64,000 nt of DNA from Osedax fenrisi (Eukaryota; Annelida; Polychaeta; Sabellida; Siboglinidae), in the NCBI GenBank assembly GCA_964019155.1, contig OZ025242.1, positions 8,739,321 to 8,803,320 of the forward strand, given 5' to 3'. Position numbers and translations under genes: made by a program. Below, piece after piece: positions 35,410 through 45,133 of the stretch (position 1 is the stretch's first letter; each line of letters starts with the position of its first letter). The notes below the pieces were generated by a model. That model saw only the letters and a program-made list of their open reading frames with translations. It did not search any database and was not told the DNA's origin.

Positions 35410-36130
35410 TGGCTCAGTGTGCTAGGCAGGTAAGGTGGAGTGTTTTGTGACCAGAATTTCAGTTTTACCTGCCTCACAGAATATAAATAGTATATCGTAA
35501 AATAATGATGGAAACAAAGTTTTAGATTTTTAAACTAAGTATTAATGGTGCTATGAACAAAAATTCCAGATTACAATATATTTGAAAATATTTGCTAAAA
35601 TTCCACAAAAATTTCCTTAAACATCCACATTTTATAAAATAACAATTATAATTATTTATTTTTTGATAATATATTAATAATATATATATATAAATATATA
35701 TATTATTAGATTCTTATTAAATTTAATAATAATAAATTAAAAGTTAAATCAATTTTACAAAAAATTAGTTAAATTCTAGGACATTTCTAGGAATTAATAA
35801 AAAAAATTCTTAAAAATATTTCAAAAATTATTTTAAGGAGGTTATCACTCAAGTAATAACATATTAAAAATGTGCTTATATTCTTGAATTATAAACACGA
35901 AAAAATTCGAATTTTATCGAAAAAAAAAATCACATGTAAAATCTCCCATCTATCCCATGACCCTGAATATTTACTTAATCAATACAATTTTTTTGTAATG
36001 TATTCAGTACCCTGCTATCTATTAATGCAGAGTGAGCCAGGTAAAACGGAAATAAATGTCCAATATCACTACACCTTAACGCGTGTCCTATAGAACCCTC
36101 ATGTAGGACGATGATTCGAGCCCCGGCCAC
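35410..36130 (+). mobile_element. tRNA-like SINE head split by a 650-bp MITE
   Basis: An A-box sequence TGGCTCAGTGTGCTAGG ends near 35426, and a B-box sequence GATTCGAGCCCC begins at 36113. If 35430-36079 is removed, the flanks give a tRNA-like head with a pairing TCCTA/TAGGA anticodon-type stem. The intervening DNA has imperfect inverted ends of about 45 bases (left TAAGGTGGAGTG...TTTTACCTGCCTCAC; right GTGAGCCAGGTAAAA...CTACACCTTA) and an AT-rich, non-coding interior. This is best read as a MITE inserted in an older tRNA-derived repeat. Confidence 0.5.
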
Positions 36131-36921
36131 CGGACCGACAGACAATTTGTCTTAACATTTAAAAGTGATCGTAATTTGGTGCGTATACAACAATCAGCTC
36201 TTTCGTTAACGCGACGGATACATGCACGGTTAATACGAGGTATACGAGACGAGACGATTTCTCATTCAATACGAGTATAAGTAGCGATTACGTCGAGAAC
36301 AACACACCGCGGGGAAAGGCGTTATGTCTATTAATAGAATACCGCCCCTCACCCATCCACGTGACGAATTAAGTAACGATGAGTCATATGTCATCATCGT
36401 GTTAGTGTAAAAACGTGACGTAATCGTATTAGAATAATTCGAAGCTTTCAGATATCGAGCGTGATTACATAATAATATAGCCGGGTGACGTGATGTGATG
36501 CGTGCGATAAGGAAACGCCCCCTCCCCGCCCCGAAATTATCTTTCTTTACATCGATGGTGCCATTTCGAATTACATATATTGTGTATACAAAATATCGGC
36601 TCACCTTTAAACATGATGATCATATGTACACATGAAAGCCGATTGAAAGGGAAATTAGAGCAGTTTTAAATAAAATTTAATCAATATTCCTAGAATCGAT
36701 GAAATACATTTTCGATAGATTTTTCAACAAAATAAAATAACACTATAAACGTCTAAACGAGAGGATGAGGAAGATGAGGATTTATAGGATGCATAGATAC
36801 GTTACACAATAGAGAACTGCGTGTACACATGCATTTAGACCTATATAATGTATGCATTATACACCTGTTTAGTAACCTACTATATGGCACCTAGCGGTAC
36901 GGTATATAACGTGTTACATAC
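36131..36921. other. Intergenic, no gene recognised
   Basis: Moderately GC-richer DNA with a 112-codon minus-strand open frame (36266-36604) that has no recognisable domain. It also carries a TCTTTCTTTACATCGATGG half-site related to the hairpins at 25.6 and 42.1 kb, and a word GGCACCTAGCGG near 36886. Confidence 0.4.
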
Positions 36922-37112
36922 ATAGGTAGCCTGTAGAGTATCTATAGGTAGCCTGTAGAGTATCTATAGATAGCCTGTAGATATCCTATCTATCGTCTTA
37001 TGTCACGTGAGAAATGATCGTACACGCCCACTTTAATACGTCTACAATTATTAAACACGCCCACTTTAAATACGTCTACAATTATTAAACACGCCCATAT
37101 TTAATACGTCCG
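36922..37112. repeat. Two short tandem repeats (22 bp and about 33 bp)
   Basis: 36922-36984 holds three copies of ATAGGTAGCCTGTAGAGTAT plus CT. 37022-37112 holds three copies of a unit ACACGCCCACTTTAATACG plus TCTACAATTATTAA. Confidence 0.9.
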
Positions 37113-37164
37113 CTTCACTAACTACTCAAGACACTACTATGTGCTAATACCGGGAGATTAGGGA

Positions 37165-37260
37165 GACACGAAGAGAGGGAGGGAGGGAGGGAGACACGAA
37201 GGGAGGGAGGGAGGGAGGGAAGGAGGGAGGGAAGGAGGGAGGGAGGAGGAGGGAAGAAGG
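37165..37260. repeat. (GGGA)n G-rich tract
   Basis: GGGAGGGAGGGAGACACGAA-type repeat, a strong G-quadruplex candidate on the plus strand. Confidence 0.9.
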
Positions 37261-37380
37261 CTACAGAGTGAAAGCGTAGCTAATTTCACTAATGCATTAT
37301 TGATATAACGCTATTTGTTTTTCTTGGATACCACCACCTCCCGCCCCCCCGCGCGCCTCGCTCTCTCGTGAACCACTCAG

Positions 37381-37418
37381 CGAGATGCTTTATCGCTCAA
37401 CATAATTCACGGCTACCG
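37381..37418 (+). CDS. Candidate small exon (weak)
   Basis: A pyrimidine-rich tract (CCACCTCCCGCCCCCC...CTCTCTCG) ends in CACTCAG, and 38 bases later stands a near-consensus donor CCG|GTAAGTAT. The frame starting CGAGATGCT is open across the interval. There is no homology to report and no partner exon, so it may be chance. Confidence 0.2.
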
Positions 37419-37578
37419 GTAAGTATTATGTAATATTATGTAATTCTCACATAGACACGCGTGTGTGGGTGTGTATGTTATATAATTAGATTAGTTTATC
37501 TAAAGAAGTGTGCTATATTACATGATATATTTAATTCTAAAATAAACGAAAATAATGTCTTATACCATTATATATACA

Positions 37579-38512
37579 CAGTCACCTCTCGATATGTCGG
37601 ACTACGGATAAGTCGGATTTCTCGATAAATCGTACACATTAGGCGGATTTGTATCTAGTTCCATGTTAAATTAATGGGATAAGTCGGATTGGAAGCTTGA
37701 TATTTTCTATAATGCGGACATATTATAAACTGCCTGTGTGGCTCATTTGGCTAAGACATCAGACACACGAGCAGTAGGACCCGGGTTCAAGCCCCGTCCG
37801 GACCATTAAAATAGGTCTAATGTATTACTATATATATATATATATATACATATATCCAGTCCGGACCAATGAAATATGTCTGAGTAATATTTAGAAGTGA
37901 TCTTATCTAATTGTGTATTAATAGATGATCGTCTTGTATTAAAACAATTGCTGACTTAACATGAGAGCGGCTTGGAAGGGATATTAGAGCCATAGGGTTA
38001 TAAGTGAAAACTTCATCTAAGTTTCTGGATGGGATGAAATGACTCCACCAAAATAAAATAAAATAAAATAACAATATATTATAGTTTCTTTTATGATTTT
38101 ATATTGGATAAGTATACTATATATTATATTTAATATATTGAGATAACATTGATTAATTAAAATAAAGATTCAATGAAATATAATTTATGTTACTTAAATG
38201 CAATATAATAATGTTATGATCATTAATATTATGATCATTGATGTTATGATCATTGATTTTAAAATAAAACAATAACATAATGCCTAAAAACGAAATTTAT
38301 TATTTTGAATTGTATGTCATTATTTATTTGGTTTTTATATGTTTTACGATTGATTACTACCGGATGAATTGCACACGCGATTACATTGAACATGTGTACA
38401 TTGTAATACTGAACTACGAAACGCGGTACCCTTATTCTTATGTATTTCGGATAAGTCAGACATCTCGCTAAGTCGGACACTCTCGCGTGTCAGACTTATC
38501 CATAGTTTACTG
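37579..38512 (+). mobile_element. pogo/Tc1-like MITE, copy 1, carrying a nested SINE
   Basis: Terminal inverted repeats CAGTCACCTCTCGATATGTCG and the complement of the right end (CAGTAAACTATGGATAAGTC) with repeated subterminal ATAAGTCGGA words. Same family as 38829-39267 and 61379-61807. The interior is interrupted at about 37731-38072 by a family-1 SINE. The shared sequence ACATATTATA / ATATTATAG(T) resumes on either side, which also marks a probable target duplication ATATTATA. The copy is more diverged than the other two. Confidence 0.8.
37731..38072 (+). mobile_element. tRNA-derived SINE (family 1), copy 2
   Basis: Head with A box TGGCTCATTTGG and B box GGTTCAAGCCCC, body as in the copy at 10323-10602, tail (AAAAT)n. 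It is longer because of a (TA)n expansion near 37829-37850 and a repeated GTCCGGACCA word. Inserted in the pogo-like MITE at 37579-38512. Confidence 0.88.
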
Positions 38513-38828
38513 TATATTTGAATAATAAATAAAACCTAATACGTTACTAATAAGTACTAGTTACTTAAATACCACTAGGAATTTGCAGACGTGTACTTTA
38601 TTCTCGCATAGTTAGGTTATGTACGACGTAAGACGTACACTGTATGTGGTTGATTTTGTTAATCGTCAAGTTTATAAATTTATTAATTTTTTCAATTATT
38701 TTAATTGATTGTAATAATTATCAAATATTATACAATATATTTAGATTACTATAAATTATGATTGTATACACGTTTATACGATTACTTATATAGTACTTTT
38801 CACACAAATATATATATATTTATATATA

Positions 38829-39267
38829 CAGTTAACTCCCGATAAGTCGGACTCGCAAGGGACCGGGAAAAGTGTCCGACATAGCGAGATGTCCGACTTA
38901 TCCGAGATTCAGAATTACATGCAAATACGACATTAGATGCGCAGCATGAGTTAAAGGTTTACCGAAATGTGGAATTATGCAACAATCAACAACATAAAAT
39001 GTTGTATTCAATAATATTACTTACTAAAATTATAATATTCATTATTTAAAGTAAACATTTCTGACAATTCATAAAAAGTCCGACTTATCCAGCATAAAAA
39101 TCATAAAAATGACTATAATATGTGTCCGACTTATCCAATCCAAATTATCCGACTTATCTGATTAATTTAATATTGAACTAGATACAAATCCAACCAAACT
39201 AACTAAATGTGTCCGACTTATCGAGAAGTCTGAATTATCAGTAGTCCGACTTACCGATAGTTGACTG
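38829..39267 (-). mobile_element. pogo/Tc1-like MITE, copy 2
   Basis: Terminal inverted repeats CAGTTAACTCCCGATAAGTC and, as complement of the right end, CAGTCAACTATCGGTAAGTC, flanked by TA on both sides. Several internal GTCCGACTTATC words. 439 bases, non-coding; reverse complement of the copy at 61379-61807. It lies within TA-rich flanks, with (TA)n at 39269-39301. Confidence 0.9.
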
Positions 39268-39304
<37 letters not shown>

Positions 39305-39545
39305 GGTTTTTATAGATTTCAAAAATAACCCTAATAACCTTAATTATAAATACATCACAATAGTCTACTTGAGATATGTCGGGTCTAAACCTGTACCGGA
39401 CTCTTCACTGCACCGGGCTACATCCTATACCGGGCTATGTCCTGTACTGGTCCAAACCTATAACATATACATTACATCGGGTTACTGAACCTATATTCTT
39501 GTTATTTGTGAGTTTTACCCTAATCGTGTATCGATGTTGCTGTTG

Positions 39546-40700
39546 AAGTAGAGGTAGTGGTAGTGGTAGTGGTAGTGGTAGAGGTAGAGGTAGTGGTAGA
39601 GGTAGAGGTAGTGGTAGTGGTAGAGGTAGAGGTAGATGTAGAGATAGTGGTAGAGGTTGAGGTAGAGGTTGAGGTAGAGGTAGAAGTAGAGGTAGTGGTA
39701 GTGGTAGTGGTAGTGGTAGAGGTAGATGTAGTGGTAGAAGTAGAGGTAGTGGTAGTGGTAGTGGTAGAGGTAGTGGTAGTGGTAGTGGTAGAGGTAGAGG
39801 TAGATGTAGAGATAGTGGTAGAGGTTGAGGTAGAGGTTGAGGTAGAGGTAGAAGTAGAGGTAGTGGTAGTGGTAGTGGTAGTGGTAGAGGTAGATGTAGT
39901 GGTAGAAGTAGAGGTAGTGGTAGTGGTAGTGGTAGAGGTAGTGGTAGTGGTAGTGGTAGTGGTAGAGGTAGTGGTAGAGGTAGAGGTAGAGGTAGATGTA
40001 GAGGTAGTGGTAGTGGTAGTGGTAGAGGTAGATGTAGTGGTAGTGGTAGTAGTAGAGGTAGTGGTAGAGGTAGTGGTAGTGGTAGAGATAGAGGTAGAGA
40101 TAGTGGTAGTGGTAGAGGTAGAGGTAGATGTAGTGGTAGTGGTAGAGGTAGAGGTAGATGTAGTGGTAGTGGTAGAGGTAGAGGTAGTGGTAGTGGTAGA
40201 GGTAGAGGTAGATGTAGTGGTAGTGGTAGAGGTAGAGGTAGAGGTAGAGGTTGAAGTAGAGGTAGAGGTAGATGTAGAGGTAGATGTAGAGATAGTGGTA
40301 GAGGTAGAGGTAGATGTAGTGGTAGTGGTAGAGGTAGAGGTAGAGGTAGTGGTAGTGGTAGAGGTAGAGGTAGATGTAGTGGTAGTGGTAGATGTAGAGG
40401 TAGAGATAGTGGTAGAGGTTGAGGTAGAGGTAGTGGTAGTGGTAGAGGTAGAGGTAGATGTAGTGGTAGTGGTAGAGGTAGAGGTAGAGGTAGAGGTAGA
40501 GGTAGATGTAGAGGTAGATGTAGAGATAGTGGTAGAGGTAGAGGTAGATGTAGTGGTAGTGGTAGAGGTAGAGGTAGATGTAGTGGTAGTGGTAGAGGTA
40601 GAGTTAGAGGTAGAGGTTGAGGTAGAGGTAGTAGTAGAGGTAGTGGTAGTGGTAGAGGTAGAGTTAGAGGTAGAGGTTGAGGTAGAGGTAGTAGTAGATG
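39546..40700. repeat. GGTAGA/GGTAGT hexamer array, 1.15 kb
   Basis: Continuous array of GGTAGT and GGTAGA with GGTTGA, GATGTA and GAAGTA variants. A variant-rich block near 39606 recurs 186 bases later, showing segmental duplication. Nearly all pyrimidines on the plus strand are T, so the strands are strongly asymmetric. The Val/Glu and Leu/Pro open frames in both directions are products of the array. Confidence 0.95.
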
Positions 40701-40884
40701 TATATATATTTCACATATGTAATAATTGTACATCACTTTACATTAATTATATTAAATATATATATATATATATATACAATATAGTATAGAGTGAATCTCA
40801 ATATTCACGTATTCTCCACATTATCTAAGACTATAGTCGATACACTCTATAGAGTCTATAGACTATAGACTATATATATTGTTT

Positions 40885-41151
40885 GTCTGGGGTCTATGGC
40901 TCAGTGGGACAACCAAAAGCTATAGCTACTATAGTAAGCCAGAGGTCCCAGGTTCGACTCCAGGCAGTTCTTGTTTTTCTCTTGCGTTTATCAAGAACTT
41001 AATACACGGTAAATAAAAACACAAGACATTTTTACTATTTGTATTGTCCGGGGCCCCTCACAGTTATTTATAACATGTATACGTCTATGACTTCTTAAGG
41101 GGTCCATTTGTATTGTATTAAATATATATATATGAGATTTCAATAAATAAA

Positions 41152-41167
<16 letters not shown>
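40885..41167 (+). mobile_element. tRNA-derived SINE (family 2), copy 2
   Basis: A box TATGGCTCAGTGGG and B box GGTTCGACTCC in the tRNA-like head, AGTTCTTG...TTTATCAAGAACTTAATA body, GTCCGGGGCCCCTC and ACTTCTTAAGGGGTCCAT segments, and a TTTCAATAAATAAAT end running into (ATT)n. The cleanest of the three copies and a good reference for the family. Confidence 0.88.
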
Positions 41168-41185
<18 letters not shown>

Positions 41186-41259
41186 TATATGTCTTTATAC
41201 CGAATCATTAATATAACATTAGCATAATTCATTATTACCACATACCTATATTCACATAG

Positions 41260-41276
<17 letters not shown>

Positions 41277-41324
<48 letters not shown>
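41277..41324. repeat. (CA)n/(TA)n microsatellite
   Basis: Short CA run leading into a TA tract; AT-rich DNA without a gene continues to about 41500. Confidence 0.85.
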
Positions 41325-41328
<4 letters not shown>

Positions 41329-41760
41329 TATATACTCACGCTCTATCGTGTCATTTATTATTATATAATGCCTAATACTAAAATTAGTCTATTATCTAAT
41401 AATTGCATCACATTATATAATAGTAATAGCACTTAATATAATAACAATTATATATACTAATATTATATATATAGGCCAATACTACTATAATAGTAATATT
41501 ATACTACTACTACCACTACCACAAAGATGCAATAACCTATACTTATACCATCACCTACATAACATGGTAACATTGACGCTCACATAATCCTTCTATTGAC
41601 GGACTATTGTCTCTATTGTCTCTATTGTCTAGTATCACGTGATACGATGGGTAAGAATCACGTGACAGGTGTGACCTCGTGCTACTGCGTGTACCCGTCA
41701 CTGTTGTCGGGGTTATCTACGGAGAGGGGTTAATAACGTATACGTTTGTACCCGTGTACG

Positions 41761-42050
41761 TTTTGTTATCAATGTCTCTTTTGTTATCAATGTATCTTTT
41801 GTTATCAATGTATCTTTTGTTATCAATGTATCTTTTGTTATCAATGTATCTTTTGTTATCAATGTATCTTTTGTTATCAATGTATCTTTTGTTATCAATG
41901 TATCTTTTGTTATCAATGTATCTTTTGTTATCGATGTAAATTTTGTAATATTTATCTTTTGTAATCAAAGTAACTTTTGTTGTAGGTAAAGTTTGTAAAA
42001 TGTATATTTTGTTATAAGTATATGTTGTAAAATGTACCTTTTGTTATGTA
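41761..42050. repeat. 18-bp tandem repeat (TTTTGTTATCAATGTATC)n
   Basis: About ten nearly identical copies to 41935, then decaying units to about 42050. The period is divisible by three, so Cys-Tyr-Gln and Leu-Ser-Met open frames arise without coding meaning. Confidence 0.95.
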
Positions 42051-42105
42051 TACACACTATAGTGTACTATAGTAGTATACACAATACTATTAATAGTGTA
42101 CTACT

Positions 42106-42145
42106 CATCGATATAAAGATAGTTATAACTTTCTTTATATCGATG
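42106..42145. repeat. Hairpin with CATCGATATAAAGA arms, copy 2
   Basis: Arms CATCGATATAAAGA (42106-42119) and TCTTTATATCGATG (42132-42145) around a 12-base loop. The arm sequence is identical to the hairpin at 25568-25602, but the loop and flanks differ. Confidence 0.85.
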
Positions 42146-42708
42146 ATACTACTATTTAATGTAATGTAATATATTTTATTTTAAAGACTCTTCGCGACAG
42201 AGAAATCAAGCGTCGAGTGTAAAAACGAAAACACGGATTTAAAGGAACATAAACGAAATAATACTCGTCTATAATAACTCAACTCGTACATCATACTAGC
42301 GCTTATCATATAACGATTATACTCCTACTATAGTATTCTCTGCTGATAGGCTACCGCTGCCGCAATACTATCTGTAGCCACACCGTGAATATATTGTTTA
42401 CATCACGTAATTTCTACCGCGACGTAAATAAACACGTGACTTAGGAGGCGGCGATATAAACACACGCTCGTCACGTGATCGCGCGATTACGTAATCGCTT
42501 ACGTAATATCGGTTACGCAACAGTAGCGAGTTACGTCATAGTCAGATGAACGTCAACAACAATAGCGTTACGTGAGCCCACGCACAGTACAGTTGCGTAT
42601 CGAGTCATTGTATCACTTACAAGTGTACCTATAGCTAGTAGTCGTACTGGTAGTTTACCTATAGTGTATGTAGTAATATAGTATACTGAAAGTATTATAT
42701 ATATAGTG

Positions 42709-42712
<4 letters not shown>
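42146..42712. other. Intergenic, rich in CACGTG and TTACGTAA palindromes
   Basis: Several ACGTGA and ACGTAAT words lie between 42400 and 42580 (for example TTACGTAATCGCTTACGTAA), more GC-rich than its surroundings. It might be a regulatory region. No exon is supported. Confidence 0.4.

Positions 42713-42787
<75 letters not shown>
42713..42787. repeat. (TA)n microsatellite at the 5' junction of a LINE
   Basis: About 75 bases of TA ending exactly where LINE sequence begins at 42788. Confidence 0.9.
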
Positions 42788-42789
<2 letters not shown>

Positions 42790-42860
42790 AAAGGCCTCAG
42801 TACCCTCCATGCTATAGAAACCCTTCAAAAAGCTATTATTGATTCTCTGATCTCCAATAA

Positions 42861-43964
42861 ATACTGTGTATAAATAAATGTTGTGGCCTATTCATTGACT
42901 TAAAAAAAGCATTTGACACAGTCAACCATGAAATACTCTTAAAAAAGCTTGACTTTTACGGTATAAGAGGATTACCTCTATCATGGTTATCATCATATCT
43001 TAAAGACATAAGTCAATTTACAAATTATAATAACTGTATGTCTACTACTACTAATATAGATATCGGTGTCCCCCAAGGTTCTATTCTTGGGCCGCTTCTT
43101 TTTCTTATATTTATTAATGACATGCCGACCTGCTCTATTAATAATACTTTTATACTATTTGCTGATGACACCAATATTATAATTAGTGATTGTTCAGCCA
43201 ACAAACTAAAAGTTAAATTACAGCTGACAATTAATGAAATAATGTTATGGGTAAAATCAAATAAGTTGACAATTAACATTGATAAAACTCACTGCATGTC
43301 ATTTAGAAATGATATAGAATTTGAAATAGAAATTGAAAATGAGCTTCTAGTTCAAGTATCTGAAACAAAGTTCCTTGGACTAATCATTGATAATTCATTG
43401 AACTGGAAATCTCATTTTCAATTTCTAAAGAATAAATTATTAAAAATATATTGGATCATAAAAAATGTATCATTCTGCCTTAATGAATCAGCTATGATTA
43501 AACTTTATTATGCACTTTTTTATCCCCATTTAATTTATTGTTTAGAAATTTGGGGGCATACATATAAATCTAATATAGACTGTATTCATGTTATACAAAA
43601 AAAAGTATTAAAATTAGTTTTTTCTAAACCTATAGATTTTAGTTCAAAAAAAATATTTATTGATCATAAGTTATTAAATATCTTTGATTTGTGTAAATAT
43701 AAAACACTAATATTTATGCATAGAATATATTATAAAACTTGTAGTCCAAGTATTTATAAACATTATAAAAGAATAACTAAAAAAAAAATTAATACAAGAA
43801 GTACTTTTGATTTCATTCAACCTTATAATAAATATCACTATATGAATAATTCTTTAATGTCATATGGACCAAGACTTTGGAATGAATTAAATATTGATAA
43901 AAGAAAATTAGTATCTATTTCCCTTTACAGTAATAATATTTTTAATTATTTTTTAACCTTGTGA
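42861..43964 (+). CDS. LINE reverse transcriptase, N-terminally truncated
   Basis: Open frame without upstream domains. Catalytic and conserved motifs are intact: FIDLKKAFDTVNHEIL (first aspartate, near 42891), GVPQGSILGPLLFLIFINDM (near 43062), FADDT (catalytic Asp pair, near 43160), then WVKSNKLTINIDKTHCM and KFLGLIIDNSLNWKSH. A C-terminal region follows, ending in SYGPRLWNELN and NIFNYFLTL. Reverse transcriptases of this kind copy the element's RNA at a nicked chromosomal target. The endonuclease domain, the RT N-terminus and ORF1 are absent, so the copy cannot move by itself. A frameshift near 42865-42880 separates it from a short upstream piece. The first ATG after the motifs is at 43041, so the boundary given marks the open frame and not a translation start. 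Confidence 0.85.
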   Translation: MLCINKCCGLFIDLKKAFDTVNHEILLKKLDFYGIRGLPLSWLSSYLKDISQFTNYNNCMSTTTNIDIGVPQGSILGPLLFLIFINDMPTCSINNTFILFADDTNIIISDCSANKLKVKLQLTINEIMLWVKSNKLTINIDKTHCMSFRNDIEFEIEIENELLVQVSETKFLGLIIDNSLNWKSHFQFLKNKLLKIYWIIKNVSFCLNESAMIKLYYALFYPHLIYCLEIWGHTYKSNIDCIHVIQKKVLKLVFSKPIDFSSKKIFIDHKLLNIFDLCKYKTLIFMHRIYYKTCSPSIYKHYKRITKKKINTRSTFDFIQPYNKYHYMNNSLMSYGPRLWNELNIDKRKLVSISLYSNNIFNYFLTL

Positions 43965-44507
43965 TTTTTTAATCTACTATTATTTTTCTACTTCAAATTA
44001 TATTTTAACATTTTTTTAATTTTTAATAAGTTTACTATTTTTAATAAATTTTATCTTTACTCAGACTTTTACATTGATTTCTCCTTTTTTCCATATTTTA
44101 TACTATAACTACTCTTCGACTTATGAAAACTATCTAAATATTTTTTACTTTGTGTAGATAATTTATAAATTTATTTTTGAATAATTGCCAAACATATATT
44201 TATTATTCTTTATATTAAATTTTCATATATTTACTCTTCTTAACCTTTCTTGTCTGTTTTTAGTTTTTTAGTCGTTTTAGTTTTCTTAATGTTTATTTTG
44301 TTTATTTTTATATATTATATGATGATTTTTGATAATTTTTTCAAGTCCTTCATAAGTACAATTATTTGATCTTATTCATAATTAGATTTAGTGTAAACAG
44401 GAAGTCAACTTAGATATAACATTATGTTATATATAGTTTATTCTTTTTTTCAGGAATTTATTATTCCAATTATAATTGTACTTTTTAGGACTTGTCAAAA
44501 TAATAAA

Positions 44508-44546
44508 GGGTAATTGTCTCGATAAGCTCTGCTTCTACAATTACCC
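44508..44546 (+). ncRNA. Conserved 3'-UTR hairpin of the LINE family
   Basis: Stem GGGTAATTGT (44508-44517) pairs perfectly with ACAATTACCC (44537-44546) around a loop containing GATAAGCTCTGCTTC. In the decayed copy at 32875-32909 the loop ATAAGCTCTGCTTC is kept, while the stem has changed to CGGATGAT/ATCTATCCG and still pairs. A 3' hairpin of this kind is the usual template-recognition signal for the reverse transcriptase in several LINE clades. Confidence 0.65.
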
Positions 44547-44589
44547 GGTTGTTAAAACCAAATCTGATAATAATAAAAAAAATAATAAT

Positions 44590-44593
<4 letters not shown>

Positions 44594-44628
<35 letters not shown>
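44594..44628. repeat. (TA)n microsatellite at the 3' junction of a LINE
   Basis: Resumes the TA tract interrupted by the LINE at 42788-44593. Confidence 0.85.
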
Positions 44629-44629
<1 letters not shown>

Positions 44630-45133
44630 TATATATACTCTATATAAATGCATATGTTATATAACAGGGGGGGAAACACCTTAATAGGGCACGTGACACA
44701 ATACCGACAGTGACGTAATAACTACAGTGATATAATAACTACAGCCGTACGCCGTACACCCTCGGTATCTCAGAAACTATCTCAACAACTTCAAATCAAT
44801 TTTCATTCGTGTTTTATTTCTCGTACAGTAAAGACGTGTTTCTTCAATTGACTAATTTCTATAGAATCAATATCTATTGAATTGCATTTCTATTGAATTT
44901 CGTTTGCCTGTGTATTATATACACAGTGTCTATGCATTACTATTTCGCTATACATGAAGTTATATGCACTTGATATTACAATTACATCCCGACTGTGATT
45001 GTCTCCCGAGGATCTCCCTTGGGTGTCTGCTCTATAGGTAGTCGGATCTACCTACCTTCGGTACAAGGTTAGCTACCTTTTCGCTACATACATAGACTGC
45101 TGTGTTCTATTGTCTATAGGAAGTTCGCCTAAG
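44629..45133. other. Intergenic and probable 5' UTR of the LINE at 45-49 kb
   Basis: The 5' end of the element could not be fixed; the stretch from about 44940 to 45133 (CCCGAGGATCTCCC..., short pyrimidine-rich words) may be its 5' UTR. No other feature is supported. Confidence 0.35.

Larger units (their letters stand above)
42788..44593 (+). mobile_element. 5'-truncated LINE inserted in (TA)n
   Basis: Starts abruptly inside the RT domain (STLHAIETLQKAII in one frame at about 42799), shifts frame near 42865-42880, and continues open to 43964. The 3' UTR contains a hairpin (44508-44546) and ends with CCAAATCTGATAATAAT and an AAT-rich tail. (TA)n lies on both sides (42713-42787 and 44594-44628). 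Same family as the pseudogene at 31276-32930. Confidence 0.88.

Noticed and set aside
36266..36604. 112-codon minus-strand open frame as a gene
   Set aside because: No domain or splice pattern recognised; length is not decisive in this composition.
39435..40789. Open frames of over 400 codons (Val/Glu and Leu/Pro)
   Set aside because: Generated by the GGTAGA/GGTAGT hexamer array.
41679..41968. Cysteine-rich and Lys/Arg/Tyr repeat proteins over the 18-bp array
   Set aside because: Array period is a multiple of three; all frames are repeat artefacts.
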